DNA of 51,877 bases from RGIG3102 sp964525015 (GTDB taxonomy: Bacteria > Bacillota > Clostridia > Oscillospirales > Ruminococcaceae). The notes beneath the pieces were generated by a model. It was not told where the DNA came from, ran no database searches, and saw only the letters and a program-made list of their open reading frames with translations. The stretch's first letter is position 1, and each line of letters begins with the position of its first letter. Of the stretch, positions 16,664-25,349 are shown piece by piece. The DNA is taken from the NCBI GenBank assembly GCA_964525015.1, contig CAZGFY010000014.1, positions 1 to 51,877 on the forward strand, given 5' to 3'. The translations under genes and the position numbers were made by a program.

Positions 16664-18097
16664 ATGCAAACAAAAAAATTAATTGAAATTGTGGATAGCT
16701 TACAAGATATAATTATCGAGGCAAATGATAAGATTTGGGAATACGGCGAAATTTATTTTGCAGAAGAACAAAGTGCTAATTTATTGGCTAACATCTGTAA
16801 AGAGCACGGATTTTCTGTTGAAATGGGAGTTAGTGGAATGCCAACTGCCTTTGTTGCAAAATGGGGCAAAGGTGCTCACACAGTAGGGTTTTTAGCTGAA
16901 TATGATGCACTTGAAGGAGTTGCACAAGCTAAAGGAGTTTTTAAAAAACAACTTCCTAGCGAAGGAAATACGGTTTCCGGACATGGCTGTGGGCATAACG
17001 CCCTTGGCGCGGGTGCTCTTGGCGCTGCTCTTGCATTAAAAGAATATGCACAAAAAAATAATTTAGATATATCCATTCAATTATTTGGCTGTCCGGGCGA
17101 AGAAAACGGCAGTGGTAAAGTTTTTATGGCACGAGATGGATTATTTAATGAATGTGATATATGCCTAACTTGGCACCCTGGCGATGAAAATGAAGTTAAG
17201 GGTTGTGGTTCTCTTGCCAATTTAGCTGTAAAATTTGAATTCAAAGGCTTAACTAGCCACGCAGCTGCCTGCCCACATCTTGGAAGAAGCGCCCTAGACG
17301 CAGCTGAACTTATGAATATCGGAGTTAACTATCTAAGAGAACATATGCCCGTTAAAGCAAGAATTCATTATTCTTACCTTGACGCTGGGACAAAGGCTCC
17401 AAATGTTGTGCAAGACTATGCTTGTACATACTATTTTATAAGAGCTCCAAAAGCAAACGAAATGTTTGATTTAGCAAAGCGAGTTTACAAAATAGCCGAA
17501 GGGGCAGCAATGATGACCGAAACCGAAGTTAAATACACAATTATGGACGGGTTATCTGATTATATTCCAAATTTAACGCTGGGCACATTAATGGCTGAAA
17601 GCTTTAAAGAGCTAGGCGCTGTAAATTACACAAAAGAAGATATCGAAATGGCAAAGCAATTCGCCACAACAATCCCAGAAGAGCAAATTATTTCAACTAA
17701 AAAAGCTATGGCAGCGGCATATAATAAAAACTATGATTACTATGATGGAATTTATTTAGATAATAGCGTTCCAGAATATCATCACACACCAGATAACACT
17801 ATGCCTGGCTCAACCGATGTTGGCGATACTAGCTACTGTGTTCCAACTGCTCAATGTAATGTTAGCTGTATGACTATTGGAACACCAGGCCACTCTTGGC
17901 AGCTAACAGGACAACTAGCCTCACCTATTGCTCACAAAGGAACAGTTCACGCTTCAAAAGTTATGGCTTTAACTGCTCTAAAAGCTGTTTTAAATCCAGA
18001 AATTATTAAAAAAGCTAAAGAAGAGCATAAATTAAATGTTCCAAATGGATATATCTGCCCAACGCCTAGTGATGTTATGCCTGATATTCCAAAATAA
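16664..18097 (+). CDS. M20-family amidohydrolase, AbgB-like
   Basis: 477 residues, the length and layout of E. coli AbgB, a subunit of p-aminobenzoyl-glutamate hydrolase. It is a cytoplasmic zinc-dependent peptidase or amidohydrolase. Metal-ligand motifs are GHGCGHNALG near residue 105 and GCPGEENGSGK near 143. The dimerisation insertion (AHAACPHLGRSALDA) follows, and STDVGD with a late His completes the site. AbgB normally pairs with AbgA, but no abgA or abgT is nearby, so this may act as a homomer on another acyl-amino acid. The ribosome site AAGGGGAT lies before ATG, and a strong terminator follows. Confidence 0.87.
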   Translation: MQTKKLIEIVDSLQDIIIEANDKIWEYGEIYFAEEQSANLLANICKEHGFSVEMGVSGMPTAFVAKWGKGAHTVGFLAEYDALEGVAQAKGVFKKQLPSEGNTVSGHGCGHNALGAGALGAALALKEYAQKNNLDISIQLFGCPGEENGSGKVFMARDGLFNECDICLTWHPGDENEVKGCGSLANLAVKFEFKGLTSHAAACPHLGRSALDAAELMNIGVNYLREHMPVKARIHYSYLDAGTKAPNVVQDYACTYYFIRAPKANEMFDLAKRVYKIAEGAAMMTETEVKYTIMDGLSDYIPNLTLGTLMAESFKELGAVNYTKEDIEMAKQFATTIPEEQIISTKKAMAAAYNKNYDYYDGIYLDNSVPEYHHTPDNTMPGSTDVGDTSYCVPTAQCNVSCMTIGTPGHSWQLTGQLASPIAHKGTVHASKVMALTALKAVLNPEIIKKAKEEHKLNVPNGYICPTPSDVMPDIPK

Positions 18098-18107
18098 TAA
18101 TTAAAAT

Positions 18108-18136
18108 AAACGACGATTTTTAAAAATCGTCGTTTT
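18108..18136. terminator. Bidirectional terminator
   Basis: Stem AAACGACGATTTTT / AAAAATCGTCGTTT with a minimal loop, lying between the convergent AbgB-like gene (plus) and the hydrogenase operon (minus). Confidence 0.8.
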
Positions 18137-18161
18137 AATTTATAATAATTAAATTATTGTA

Positions 18162-19586
18162 TTATATCCTCATAATACTTGCAGCTTCAGTTAAGGTTTT
18201 TTCTAATGCCTCTTTTCCGTATTTATCAACTTCAGTTTTATCCTTTGGTCCGTGAGTAAGACAGCCAGCGCCACCTATACAGCCACCAACACACGCCATT
18301 CCCTCAATAAAGTTTGAAACTGAAACTCCCTTAGCTGATTTTAAAAGTGCTATTTTACAAGCCTCGATGCCATCGCATCTTTCTGCTTGTAAATCAAACT
18401 CTATATTTTGCTCTTTCATTGCCTGAGCCACTGCATCTGATAGCCCACCACTTCTTGCAAAAATTCTGCCAAAGTATGATGCATTATCTAGCACATCTTC
18501 CTTAAGTGAAGATAAATCTAAATCTTTGCTATCAAAAAGAGCCTGCAATTCTTCAAAAGTGATAACGCTATCAACATATTCACTAACGCTTTCCTTTTGA
18601 AATTCCATTTTTTTAGCAGTGCAAGGACCTATAAAAACAACTTTTGCTGTTTTATCAGTTTGCTTAATATACTCTGCAATTTTCCCCATTGGAGATAGGT
18701 TGTGTGATATATCTTTTATAAAATCAGGGAATTCATTTTGAATATATTTTACAAAAGCTGGGCAACAAGAACTAGTTAAAAATCCTTTTTTAGCAAGCTC
18801 TTTTGACTCTTCAAGTGCAACTGCATCTGCACCTAGTGCCACTTCAACAACAGTGTAAAAGCCTAATTCTTTAATTGCAGTGATAACCTGTCCTAGTTTT
18901 GCATATTGAAACTGGCTTGATATAGATGGGGCAACGATTGCATAAACTTTGCTTTTTGTATTGTTTTCGCTTTCTTTAATTAAATCAATTGTGTCTAGGA
19001 TAAAAGATTTATCGGCTATTGAGCCAAACGGACATTGATAAACGCAAGCTCCACAAGCAATACATTTTTCATTTATAATTTTTGCACTTTTATCTTCATT
19101 AGAAGTTATCGCTTTAACTTTACAAGCTGTTTCACAAGGTCTTTTCTCGCCTACAATTGCATAATAAGGGCAAACTTTTGCACAAGCGCCGCAGTCTACG
19201 CATTTACTTTTATCTATGTGTGCCGTGTGGTCTTTATCAAAGGATATCGCCTTAAACTTACAGACATCTTTACATCTATGCGATAAGCAGCCCCTACAAG
19301 AAGATGTAACCATATATCCAGATGATGGACATTCATCACAAGCTATATCAATAACCTCGATAACATTTGGATTTTTCTTATTTCCACCCATAGCAATTTT
19401 AACACGCTCTGAAAGTATTGCTCTTTCTTTATAAACACAGCATCTCATAGTAGACTCATGCCCTTTTGCAATTTCTTTTGGAATTTCTGTTATATTTTCA
19501 ATAAGTGTATCGCTCCACGCATGCCTTGCCACTTCTCTAAGCACCTTGTATTTTAAATGCTGAACCTTTGTATCAAATTTTCTCAT
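18162..19586 (-). CDS. [FeFe] hydrogenase, group B type
   Basis: 474-residue iron-only hydrogenase. The N-terminal region is Cys-rich. Two [4Fe-4S] ferredoxin motifs follow (Cys129/132/135/139 and Cys175/178/181/185). The H-cluster domain has L1 TSSCCPA (271-277), L2 PCTAKKMEF (321-329) and L3 MACVGGCIGGAGC (430-442). Cys in every H-cluster position implies an active enzyme that interconverts protons and H2, probably with ferredoxin. The compact single-subunit layout and motifs fit group B, whose physiological role is poorly known. It is the last gene of the operon, 63 bp after the phosphatase, with ribosome site AAAGGAAT. Confidence 0.9.
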   Translation of the reverse strand: MRKFDTKVQHLKYKVLREVARHAWSDTLIENITEIPKEIAKGHESTMRCCVYKERAILSERVKIAMGGNKKNPNVIEVIDIACDECPSSGYMVTSSCRGCLSHRCKDVCKFKAISFDKDHTAHIDKSKCVDCGACAKVCPYYAIVGEKRPCETACKVKAITSNEDKSAKIINEKCIACGACVYQCPFGSIADKSFILDTIDLIKESENNTKSKVYAIVAPSISSQFQYAKLGQVITAIKELGFYTVVEVALGADAVALEESKELAKKGFLTSSCCPAFVKYIQNEFPDFIKDISHNLSPMGKIAEYIKQTDKTAKVVFIGPCTAKKMEFQKESVSEYVDSVITFEELQALFDSKDLDLSSLKEDVLDNASYFGRIFARSGGLSDAVAQAMKEQNIEFDLQAERCDGIEACKIALLKSAKGVSVSNFIEGMACVGGCIGGAGCLTHGPKDKTEVDKYGKEALEKTLTEAASIMRI

Positions 19587-19649
19587 TACTACAATTATTC
19601 CTTTCTTTTACTTAATTCATAATTTTTCTATTGCTATTTTTCATCTCAA

Positions 19650-20825
19650 CTAAAAATAGCTAACCTTTATTTTTTTGCCTATTTTATTTAAGCATTTTGA
19701 TAATTCATCAATTAACTGCATTTTAATATTAAAGTTTATTGGCAAATTCGGATTTTGATGTGCCGGATTAATTGCCCTACCTACATAAAAATTTATATCA
19801 GTTGCCTCTTCAAACAGCAATCTTGATATAGAAGATGCACCATCTTTGCTAACACTCCATTTAGAATATAATTTATTATCTTCTAAATAATCTTTTGCAT
19901 AGGTTAAAACCTTATTAATAGTTATAACTCCTTCAGTAACAAGGTCTACACCGTCAATTTTTGCAATAGGTGGAATATCATCATCAATAAAATCCAAGCT
20001 TGGCACAACTTGTTTTCCTAAAAAACTAGCTGCTATATTCGATGTTGTACCACCACAAACAATGTGTTTCCCTTCTTTTGCAAAAAATAATGACATCATT
20101 CTTTTTGCATCATCTTCATTATATGGTGGACCTATTACTAAATTAACAGGTTTTCTTTTTCTAATTTTTATTGTGCAGGCTGTTGTGTCATCCCCTGGTT
20201 TTTCGCCATATAATCTATTGCACTTATCAAGTAAAATAGTGTTTAAATTTTTAGCTGAAAAATCTGTTTGAGCTAATGGTTTCATATACTCCACAACATC
20301 TTTTCTTTCCCAGCCAAAATTCAAGCTTTTTCCTACACCGGCGTGAATACATCCATCACTCATTAAAATAAAAACATCATCAACTTTTAAATTTATCTTA
20401 GCAGAAAATATATTTTTTTTATCAATAATAGTTTCTTTATATGGTATTTCTTCTTCTTTACCATCTCTTATAAGAACCACTTGTGGGTTATCATATTGTA
20501 TTATTTCAGCTTCTCTATTATTGTTAAATATCCTTAATATAGTAAACGTTGAATATGCTATCCCCCGAACTTTGCAAACCGGAAGTGTTTGGGCTATTGT
20601 TTCAACACATTCGGTTATATCTAGGCCTCTTGAAATCATAGTTGATATAATTTTTGCTGTTAGCGTTGCTAATATATTCGCTTTTACTCCACTTCCAAGG
20701 CCATCTGCTAAAACAACAGTTGTTGATTCATCTTCGTTTTCTATGATATTTACTTGATCACCACATAGTTCTTCTGTGTATTTATTTAAGCTATTATAGC
20801 CAATATCAGCACATAAATTAATCAT
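19650..20825 (-). CDS. SpoIIE-family (PP2C-type) serine phosphatase
   Basis: 391-residue cytoplasmic protein phosphatase of the SpoIIE/RsbU class. Metal-binding motifs are ADGLGSG near residue 42, MSDGCIHAG near 156 and GDDTT near 215. The C-terminal 170 residues are a separate domain of unknown role, containing CGGTTSNIAA. ATG at 20825 is chosen because AAAGGAG lies ten bases upstream. The in-frame TTG two codons earlier is too close. It overlaps the stop of the upstream hydrogenase gene by eight bases, so the two are coupled. In other anaerobes, phosphatases sit beside sensory [FeFe] hydrogenases, suggesting that H2 sensing is relayed through Ser/Thr phosphorylation. Confidence 0.85.
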   Translation of the reverse strand: MINLCADIGYNSLNKYTEELCGDQVNIIENEDESTTVVLADGLGSGVKANILATLTAKIISTMISRGLDITECVETIAQTLPVCKVRGIAYSTFTILRIFNNNREAEIIQYDNPQVVLIRDGKEEEIPYKETIIDKKNIFSAKINLKVDDVFILMSDGCIHAGVGKSLNFGWERKDVVEYMKPLAQTDFSAKNLNTILLDKCNRLYGEKPGDDTTACTIKIRKRKPVNLVIGPPYNEDDAKRMMSLFFAKEGKHIVCGGTTSNIAASFLGKQVVPSLDFIDDDIPPIAKIDGVDLVTEGVITINKVLTYAKDYLEDNKLYSKWSVSKDGASSISRLLFEEATDINFYVGRAINPAHQNPNLPINFNIKMQLIDELSKCLNKIGKKIKVSYF

Positions 20826-22500
20826 CAGCAATCGACTCCTTTAATTTACTTAAAGCAATTTTAGTTTCGGCTGTTGTTTCGCCTAGTAGTGAGGCTATCT
20901 CGTGAACAACACGCATCTGCTTTTGTATAACTTTATCCGTGGTATCAATTGTTTCCTTTTGAATTCGCTCTCTTTTCATCATTTGTTTTTGCTCTTTTGT
21001 AACATTTCTCATTATACAAATGAAAATTTTATACTGTTTATCATATATAATAGTGCTATCAACATATTTATTATATTCTGCTAAAAACACTCTCTTATTT
21101 TTAATATCATCACCTGTGTTTCTAACGTTTATAAAATCTATTGGATCTAAAATTTGTATTACAGGCTCACTTAAAACAACGCTTTCATCTCTAACATTTA
21201 TTAATTCTAATGCTGAAGCATTTATCCTTTGAACCTCTAAATTATCATTTAACACTATAATTGCATTTGGCGAATTATCAACAATTATTTTTGAAAAGTT
21301 CTCTGATTTCTCATGTAAAAACGGCATACACATGGTTAAATCTGCTTTACCATGAAAAACAGCTATTGCTTTTTCTCTACAAGTGTTGTATCCACAAGAG
21401 CTGCAATCCAATTCATCTTCTTTATTTTCTTTTCCTAGCTGTTTTAGTATGCTTTTAATTTCATATTCGCTTGGTTGAATATTTTTTATTTTAATTGGAG
21501 TAAAAAACTTTCTTACATACGGTGCTTCTAATTTTTCAACTTTAAAATCTTCTTTGCCTGCATATCTTGCCACATTAACAAAGTCTAAAAGATTTTTTTT
21601 GCGATTTTTTTCCATTACTGGCCCACCAATACAGCTTCCAGAACAGGCTGACATTTCAATAAAACACCTACTTAAATTACCTTGCTCAATTTCATCTAAA
21701 ACTTTTATACACTCTTCCACACCATCTACATGAAAATAGGTGTAATCTGGATTTTTATTTTTAATTGTTTTTAAAATTCCACCTGAGGTTGGGAAAAATC
21801 TTGCCCTACTATTATCTACGCTATCCTTGTCTTCATCTTTATTAAGCTGTATATTTTCTTCTAAAAGCCACTGAGTTAATTCCTCAAAAGTTAACGCTTC
21901 ATCCACTATCCCCTCATAGTAGTTCGCCTCATCTTTTTTTGCAACACAAGGACCTATAAAAACAATTTGTGCCTCTGGTATTCTTTTTTTAATATCTAGT
22001 GCATGTGCTTGCATTGGAGATATTACATCTGCTAGATGCTTTAAAGAGTTCGGATAATATTTTTGAATTAATAAATTCACTGAATGACATGAGGAAGTTA
22101 TTAAAATATCTTTTTTATCCTTGTCTATCATACTTTGATACTCATCTTTAACAATAGTTGCACCAATTGCAGTTTCTTCAGCGCTAAAAAAGCCCAGCTT
22201 TTTAAGTGCTGTTTCCATTCCTTTAATTCCTACTCCATCATAATTTGCAATAAAAGATGGTGCAATTGAGGCTACCACTGGCCTATCCGAAGAAAGGGCG
22301 ACCTTAACTGCCTCAACGCTACTTGTTATCTCTTTTGCATTCTGTGGACAATTAACAAAACACTGGCCACATAAAATACATTCATTACCTACTATAACTG
22401 CTTGCCCACCCGAAAATCTAATTGATTTAACAGGGCAGCATCGGATACATTTATAGCAATTTTTACAATTTGATTTTTTCAGCTTTAGGTATTCAACCAT
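20818..22500 (-). CDS. Sensory-type [FeFe] hydrogenase with PAS domain
   Basis: 560 residues. Two [4Fe-4S] motifs (Cys12/15/18/22 and Cys41/44/47/51) lead into an H-cluster domain. L1 is TSSCHS (135-140), L2 GPCVAKK (183-189) and L3 SACSGSCIGGP (284-294). L1 lacks the second Cys found in catalytic enzymes (TSCCP), a feature of the group C/D sensory hydrogenases. A further four-Cys cluster motif (366, 369, 374, 391), a PAS domain (about 405-490) and a coiled-coil tail follow, with no kinase domain. The coupled phosphatase gene is the likely output partner. Its proposed role as an H2 or redox sensor is inference from family and context. A ribosome site is present near 22510. Confidence 0.88.
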   Translation of the reverse strand: MVEYLKLKKSNCKNCYKCIRCCPVKSIRFSGGQAVIVGNECILCGQCFVNCPQNAKEITSSVEAVKVALSSDRPVVASIAPSFIANYDGVGIKGMETALKKLGFFSAEETAIGATIVKDEYQSMIDKDKKDILITSSCHSVNLLIQKYYPNSLKHLADVISPMQAHALDIKKRIPEAQIVFIGPCVAKKDEANYYEGIVDEALTFEELTQWLLEENIQLNKDEDKDSVDNSRARFFPTSGGILKTIKNKNPDYTYFHVDGVEECIKVLDEIEQGNLSRCFIEMSACSGSCIGGPVMEKNRKKNLLDFVNVARYAGKEDFKVEKLEAPYVRKFFTPIKIKNIQPSEYEIKSILKQLGKENKEDELDCSSCGYNTCREKAIAVFHGKADLTMCMPFLHEKSENFSKIIVDNSPNAIIVLNDNLEVQRINASALELINVRDESVVLSEPVIQILDPIDFINVRNTGDDIKNKRVFLAEYNKYVDSTIIYDKQYKIFICIMRNVTKEQKQMMKRERIQKETIDTTDKVIQKQMRVVHEIASLLGETTAETKIALSKLKESIADD

Positions 22501-22515
22501 CTATTTCACCACCAT

Positions 22516-22752
22516 TTAAACTTTTAAAATTGTATTATCAAAAAAACTGTCCACCGTTTCTGGTGTAACTGAATAAAGATCTTCATCAACAGTTACGCAA
22601 ACTCCTTGCTGACATTTAGACATGCAAAATGTTCCTGAAAGCACTGCTTTTTCTTGCAAATTATTTTCCTCAATTAATTCTTTTAATCTTTCAACAACCT
22701 GTCTTGACCCTTTTAAATGACAAGAACTACCGATACAAATTTTAATATTCAT
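22516..22752 (-). CDS. Thioredoxin-like [2Fe-2S] ferredoxin
   Basis: 78-residue NuoE/HoxE-like small ferredoxin. The pattern Cys-x4-Cys (CIGSSCHLKG near residues 6-11) with FCMSKCQQGV near residues 43-47 is the four-Cys ligand set of the thioredoxin-like [2Fe-2S] fold. Family members shuttle electrons in bifurcating hydrogenases and NADH dehydrogenases. As the first gene of the hydrogenase operon, 15 bp ahead of the sensory hydrogenase, it may supply electrons to it or to the group B enzyme. The ATG has AAAGGAAT upstream. The leader is long, about 140 bases from the Rex-box promoter. Confidence 0.88.
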   Translation of the reverse strand: MNIKICIGSSCHLKGSRQVVERLKELIEENNLQEKAVLSGTFCMSKCQQGVCVTVDEDLYSVTPETVDSFFDNTILKV

Positions 22753-22889
22753 TTTAATGACTATTCCTTTCTATTGTTTATATGTTTTTAATACAGATTA
22801 TAATCGCTAGCTTTTGAGCTAACTCTTTACTGCAAAGCATGAAATTACTAATTTAAAAATTATTTTTCAAACTCTATTTTCACACCGCC

Positions 22890-22905
22890 TGTTAATATTT
22901 TAACA
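22890..22905 (-). promoter_or_regulatory. Rex operator overlapping the hydrogenase operon promoter
   Basis: TGTTAATATTTTAACA is a perfect palindrome that fits the Rex consensus TTGTTAA-N4-TTAACAA except at its outermost bases. On the minus strand it overlaps a promoter-like pair, TTTACT then 17 bases then TAAAAT, about 140 bp before the ferredoxin gene. Rex represses fermentation genes when NADH is low, so hydrogenase expression should rise with reducing power. Confidence 0.7.
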
Positions 22906-22992
22906 CATTTTTTTGATAAAGTAAAGTTTTATTGATAAAATATTATCTATAATTACTAGTAAAATTATTTATTTTTTGTGCAATAAAAACAA

Positions 22993-23046
22993 AAAACAAG
23001 ATTAGCATAGCTAAATACCTACTCTTAGCTATAATAATCTTGTTTT
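22993..23046 (-). terminator. Terminator after agrD
   Basis: 21-bp nearly perfect stem. AAAACAAGATTAGCATAGCTA (22993-23013) pairs with 23026-23046, followed by a T-rich tract on the minus strand. It closes the agr operon and insulates the hydrogenase promoter. Confidence 0.8.
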
Positions 23047-23156
23047 GATTTTGTTTTAAGTTTTATATATATTAGTATTTTATTTTTAATAAATAAGCTT
23101 TGAAAGTGCTTTTGTTGTTAATTTACGCCTTCTCACACTAATATATACTAAAATTC

Positions 23157-23315
23157 TTATTTTTCTTCTTCTTTTTCTTCAGTTAGAAGTTTTGGTCTTT
23201 TTGGCTGATTTAGTAGACCAATACATCCTAGTGGTGGCCAACCAAGATCGTTTTTAATAACTTTGTTGACTGCTTTGCGTGTTTGTTCTTGCACTAATTC
23301 TTCGAATTTGTTCAT
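23157..23315 (-). CDS. agrD: AgrD-like autoinducing peptide precursor
   Basis: A 52-residue frame. Its start has a perfect AGGAGG eight to nine bases upstream. The N-terminal half (MNKFEELVQEQTRKAVNKVI) is amphipathic, as in AgrD leaders. The core is GWPPLGCIGLL, and the tail is charged (NQPKRPKLL, then Glu/Lys). Aligned with Listeria AgrD (CFMFV then YEPKSPF), the pattern C-x4 then xxPKxP coincides exactly. AgrB would therefore cut after Leu35 and close a Cys31-Leu35 thiolactone, CIGLL, with an exocyclic tail of uncertain length. The gene begins inside agrB (61-bp overlap in another frame), which couples their translation. Confidence 0.85.
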   Translation of the reverse strand: MNKFEELVQEQTRKAVNKVIKNDLGWPPLGCIGLLNQPKRPKLLTEEKEEEK

Positions 23316-23898
23316 CACTTTGTACCTCCTGTTTTATTATTTTAGATATTATAACAGAGATGGAAACCAGCATTACCCCTGTTATCACTAATGATATAAT
23401 AGAGCTTTGCTTAAACAGCTCTAAAATGACGATTATAAATGATATAACATATATCTGAAATTGCATTTTTTTCTTATGATATTTAATTTCTTTTTCTCCC
23501 ATATCCATATTAGGATGATTTATAGGAGCAAATTTCATTAAAATTAAAATGCTTATTAAATAAATTGTTAAGTTGTAAAAAATATGTATCTTACTAAAAA
23601 AAACAGCAATCAGCTCAACGCTTATAAAATTAAAAAGTATTGACCATATAAAACAAGCTATTTCTGATTTTGAGTGATATCCTCCTGTTCGCCTTCTTAA
23701 TGATAGACTAACTAGTAAAAATACCGCTGTTTCTAGTACTACCTCTCGCATAATTGCCAGAGAAAAAATACTACTTATAAAAATCATTTTCATAAGCCTT
23801 GTGTGGATAGAATACTCACACATCTCTTTTTGATTTTCACTGATAATATTTTTATTGATAAAGTGTTGTGTTATGACTTTTGATATATTTTTTATCAT
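23254..23898 (-). CDS. agrB: AgrB-type peptide-processing membrane protease
   Basis: 214-residue membrane cysteine endopeptidase. It removes the C-terminal tail of AgrD and forms the thiolactone. The catalytic pair is His75 and Cys82 in RRRTGGYHSKSEIACF, seven residues apart as in staphylococcal AgrB, with the conserved basic stretch just before. About five or six hydrophobic helices are visible. The final residues overlap the agrD start region, and the end is polar (Gln/Ser-rich). It is 164 bp from agrC on the same strand, enough room for its own promoter. Confidence 0.92.
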   Translation of the reverse strand: MIKNISKVITQHFINKNIISENQKEMCEYSIHTRLMKMIFISSIFSLAIMREVVLETAVFLLVSLSLRRRTGGYHSKSEIACFIWSILFNFISVELIAVFFSKIHIFYNLTIYLISILILMKFAPINHPNMDMGEKEIKYHKKKMQFQIYVISFIIVILELFKQSSIISLVITGVMLVSISVIISKIIKQEVQSDEQIRRISARTNTQSSQQSY

Positions 23899-24062
23899 CT
23901 TTTTACCTCACAAATTTAAAATATCATATTACGACAAGTTTTTCAATAGATATGGAGTGAGTGCAGTATACTAGTTCGTGAATGCAGGGTAGATGGCCTT
24001 ATTTGTATGATTTCTTAGTTAATTTAAGTTTCAAACATCTGTGTTTTTTTAATATTGTGGCT

Positions 24063-25349
24063 TTAAATATTAACGATGAATGAAAATCTAAACCATATCC
24101 CTTTAATAGATATTGAATAATTAAGCCCATATTTTTTTAAGACTGATTTAATGATTTTAAGCCCAAATCCATGATTTAATTTATCTTCTTTTGTGCTAAC
24201 TAAGCCTTTATTTAATTCTTCAGATTTTAAAATCGTTGTATTTTGCACACTAAAAACAATCTCATTTTCATCTTGAGTTATCTTTATTTTCATCATTTTT
24301 TCTGTATTACATTTTAATGCTGCTTCAATTGCATTATCAATTAAATTAAGCAAAAGAATTACTAAATCCTCGGTTTTTATAGGTATAACTGATAAATCTG
24401 ATGACATTATTTGAACATCAATACCCTTATTTTTAGCATAGAAGTATTTTTGAGTTAATAGGGCATCTATAATCGTGTTATTCGTATTAAAAATAATGAT
24501 ATTTTCATTAGCTTTTCCTAAAACACTATTTATATACTTGCTTGCCTTATCACTACTATTATTACTTAATAAAGACTGAATTAGCATTAAATGATTATTA
24601 AAATCGTGAGTGAGCGTTCTTTGAACTGAATATGCATTAGAAAGCTCTGTGTATCCTGCCATTTCCATTTTAATTTGCTGTTTTAAAAGAGCATTACTTC
24701 TTTTTAGCTCGTTTTCCTCTTCAAACCTATCAATTATATAAAAAAGAAGTAAATTAAATGCAATTGATGTTATACTATTAGTTACTAAAGTGATAGTAAA
24801 ATCATTATAAATTAATGCCTCGGTAATACTTAGATATAAATTACCAAATGTATAGCAGCTAAATGTGGTAGTTGCTACCATTTGAAAAAATGAAACTTTT
24901 CTATTTTTTCTTTTTGAAACTAATTTTGTTCTTAAAAAATATGCAACCAAAATTAATGTAAATTTTGAAATCATACTAGTTGTAATATATAAAATCGGCT
25001 CCATTATTAGTTCTTTAAAAGTTTTTGAGAATAAGCTTGCATTGACAATTACTATTGATGAATCAATTGAATAATTAACTATTATAAAAATAATCGTTAG
25101 CAATATTCTTTCTGCAATCGAACCATGATAGCAAAGTAAACTTATAATAACTAAAAGAAAAAAACTAACTATAAAGCTCTCAGCCGTTGCTCCAAATATA
25201 CCCAATAAGCTAACATACTTTATTGCTGTTCCTATCAATATAGTGGGGGTCACCCATTTTTTTCTTTTAGTTTCTAAAAATGCTTCATTAGTGTATACAT
25301 AGGCGACCATCTCCATAATTACAATTAGTATCGTGGTTAACTCGCCCAT
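24063..25349 (-). CDS. agrC: AgrC-type sensor histidine kinase
   Basis: 428-residue receptor kinase. The N-terminal 200 residues contain about six membrane helices for peptide recognition. The cytoplasmic part has the HPK10-type box TLTHDFNNHLMLIQSLL, NLIDNAIEAALK (N box) and a GHKL ATPase ending in HGFGLKIIKSVLKKYG. The start at 25349 is chosen over an upstream in-frame ATG at 25397. It has GGAAAGGGAG upstream and overlaps the agrA stop as TAATG. It probably senses the peptide made by the downstream agrBD genes. Confidence 0.88.
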   Translation of the reverse strand: MGELTTILIVIMEMVAYVYTNEAFLETKRKKWVTPTILIGTAIKYVSLLGIFGATAESFIVSFFLLVIISLLCYHGSIAERILLTIIFIIVNYSIDSSIVIVNASLFSKTFKELIMEPILYITTSMISKFTLILVAYFLRTKLVSKRKNRKVSFFQMVATTTFSCYTFGNLYLSITEALIYNDFTITLVTNSITSIAFNLLLFYIIDRFEEENELKRSNALLKQQIKMEMAGYTELSNAYSVQRTLTHDFNNHLMLIQSLLSNNSSDKASKYINSVLGKANENIIIFNTNNTIIDALLTQKYFYAKNKGIDVQIMSSDLSVIPIKTEDLVILLLNLIDNAIEAALKCNTEKMMKIKITQDENEIVFSVQNTTILKSEELNKGLVSTKEDKLNHGFGLKIIKSVLKKYGLNYSISIKGIWFRFSFIVNI

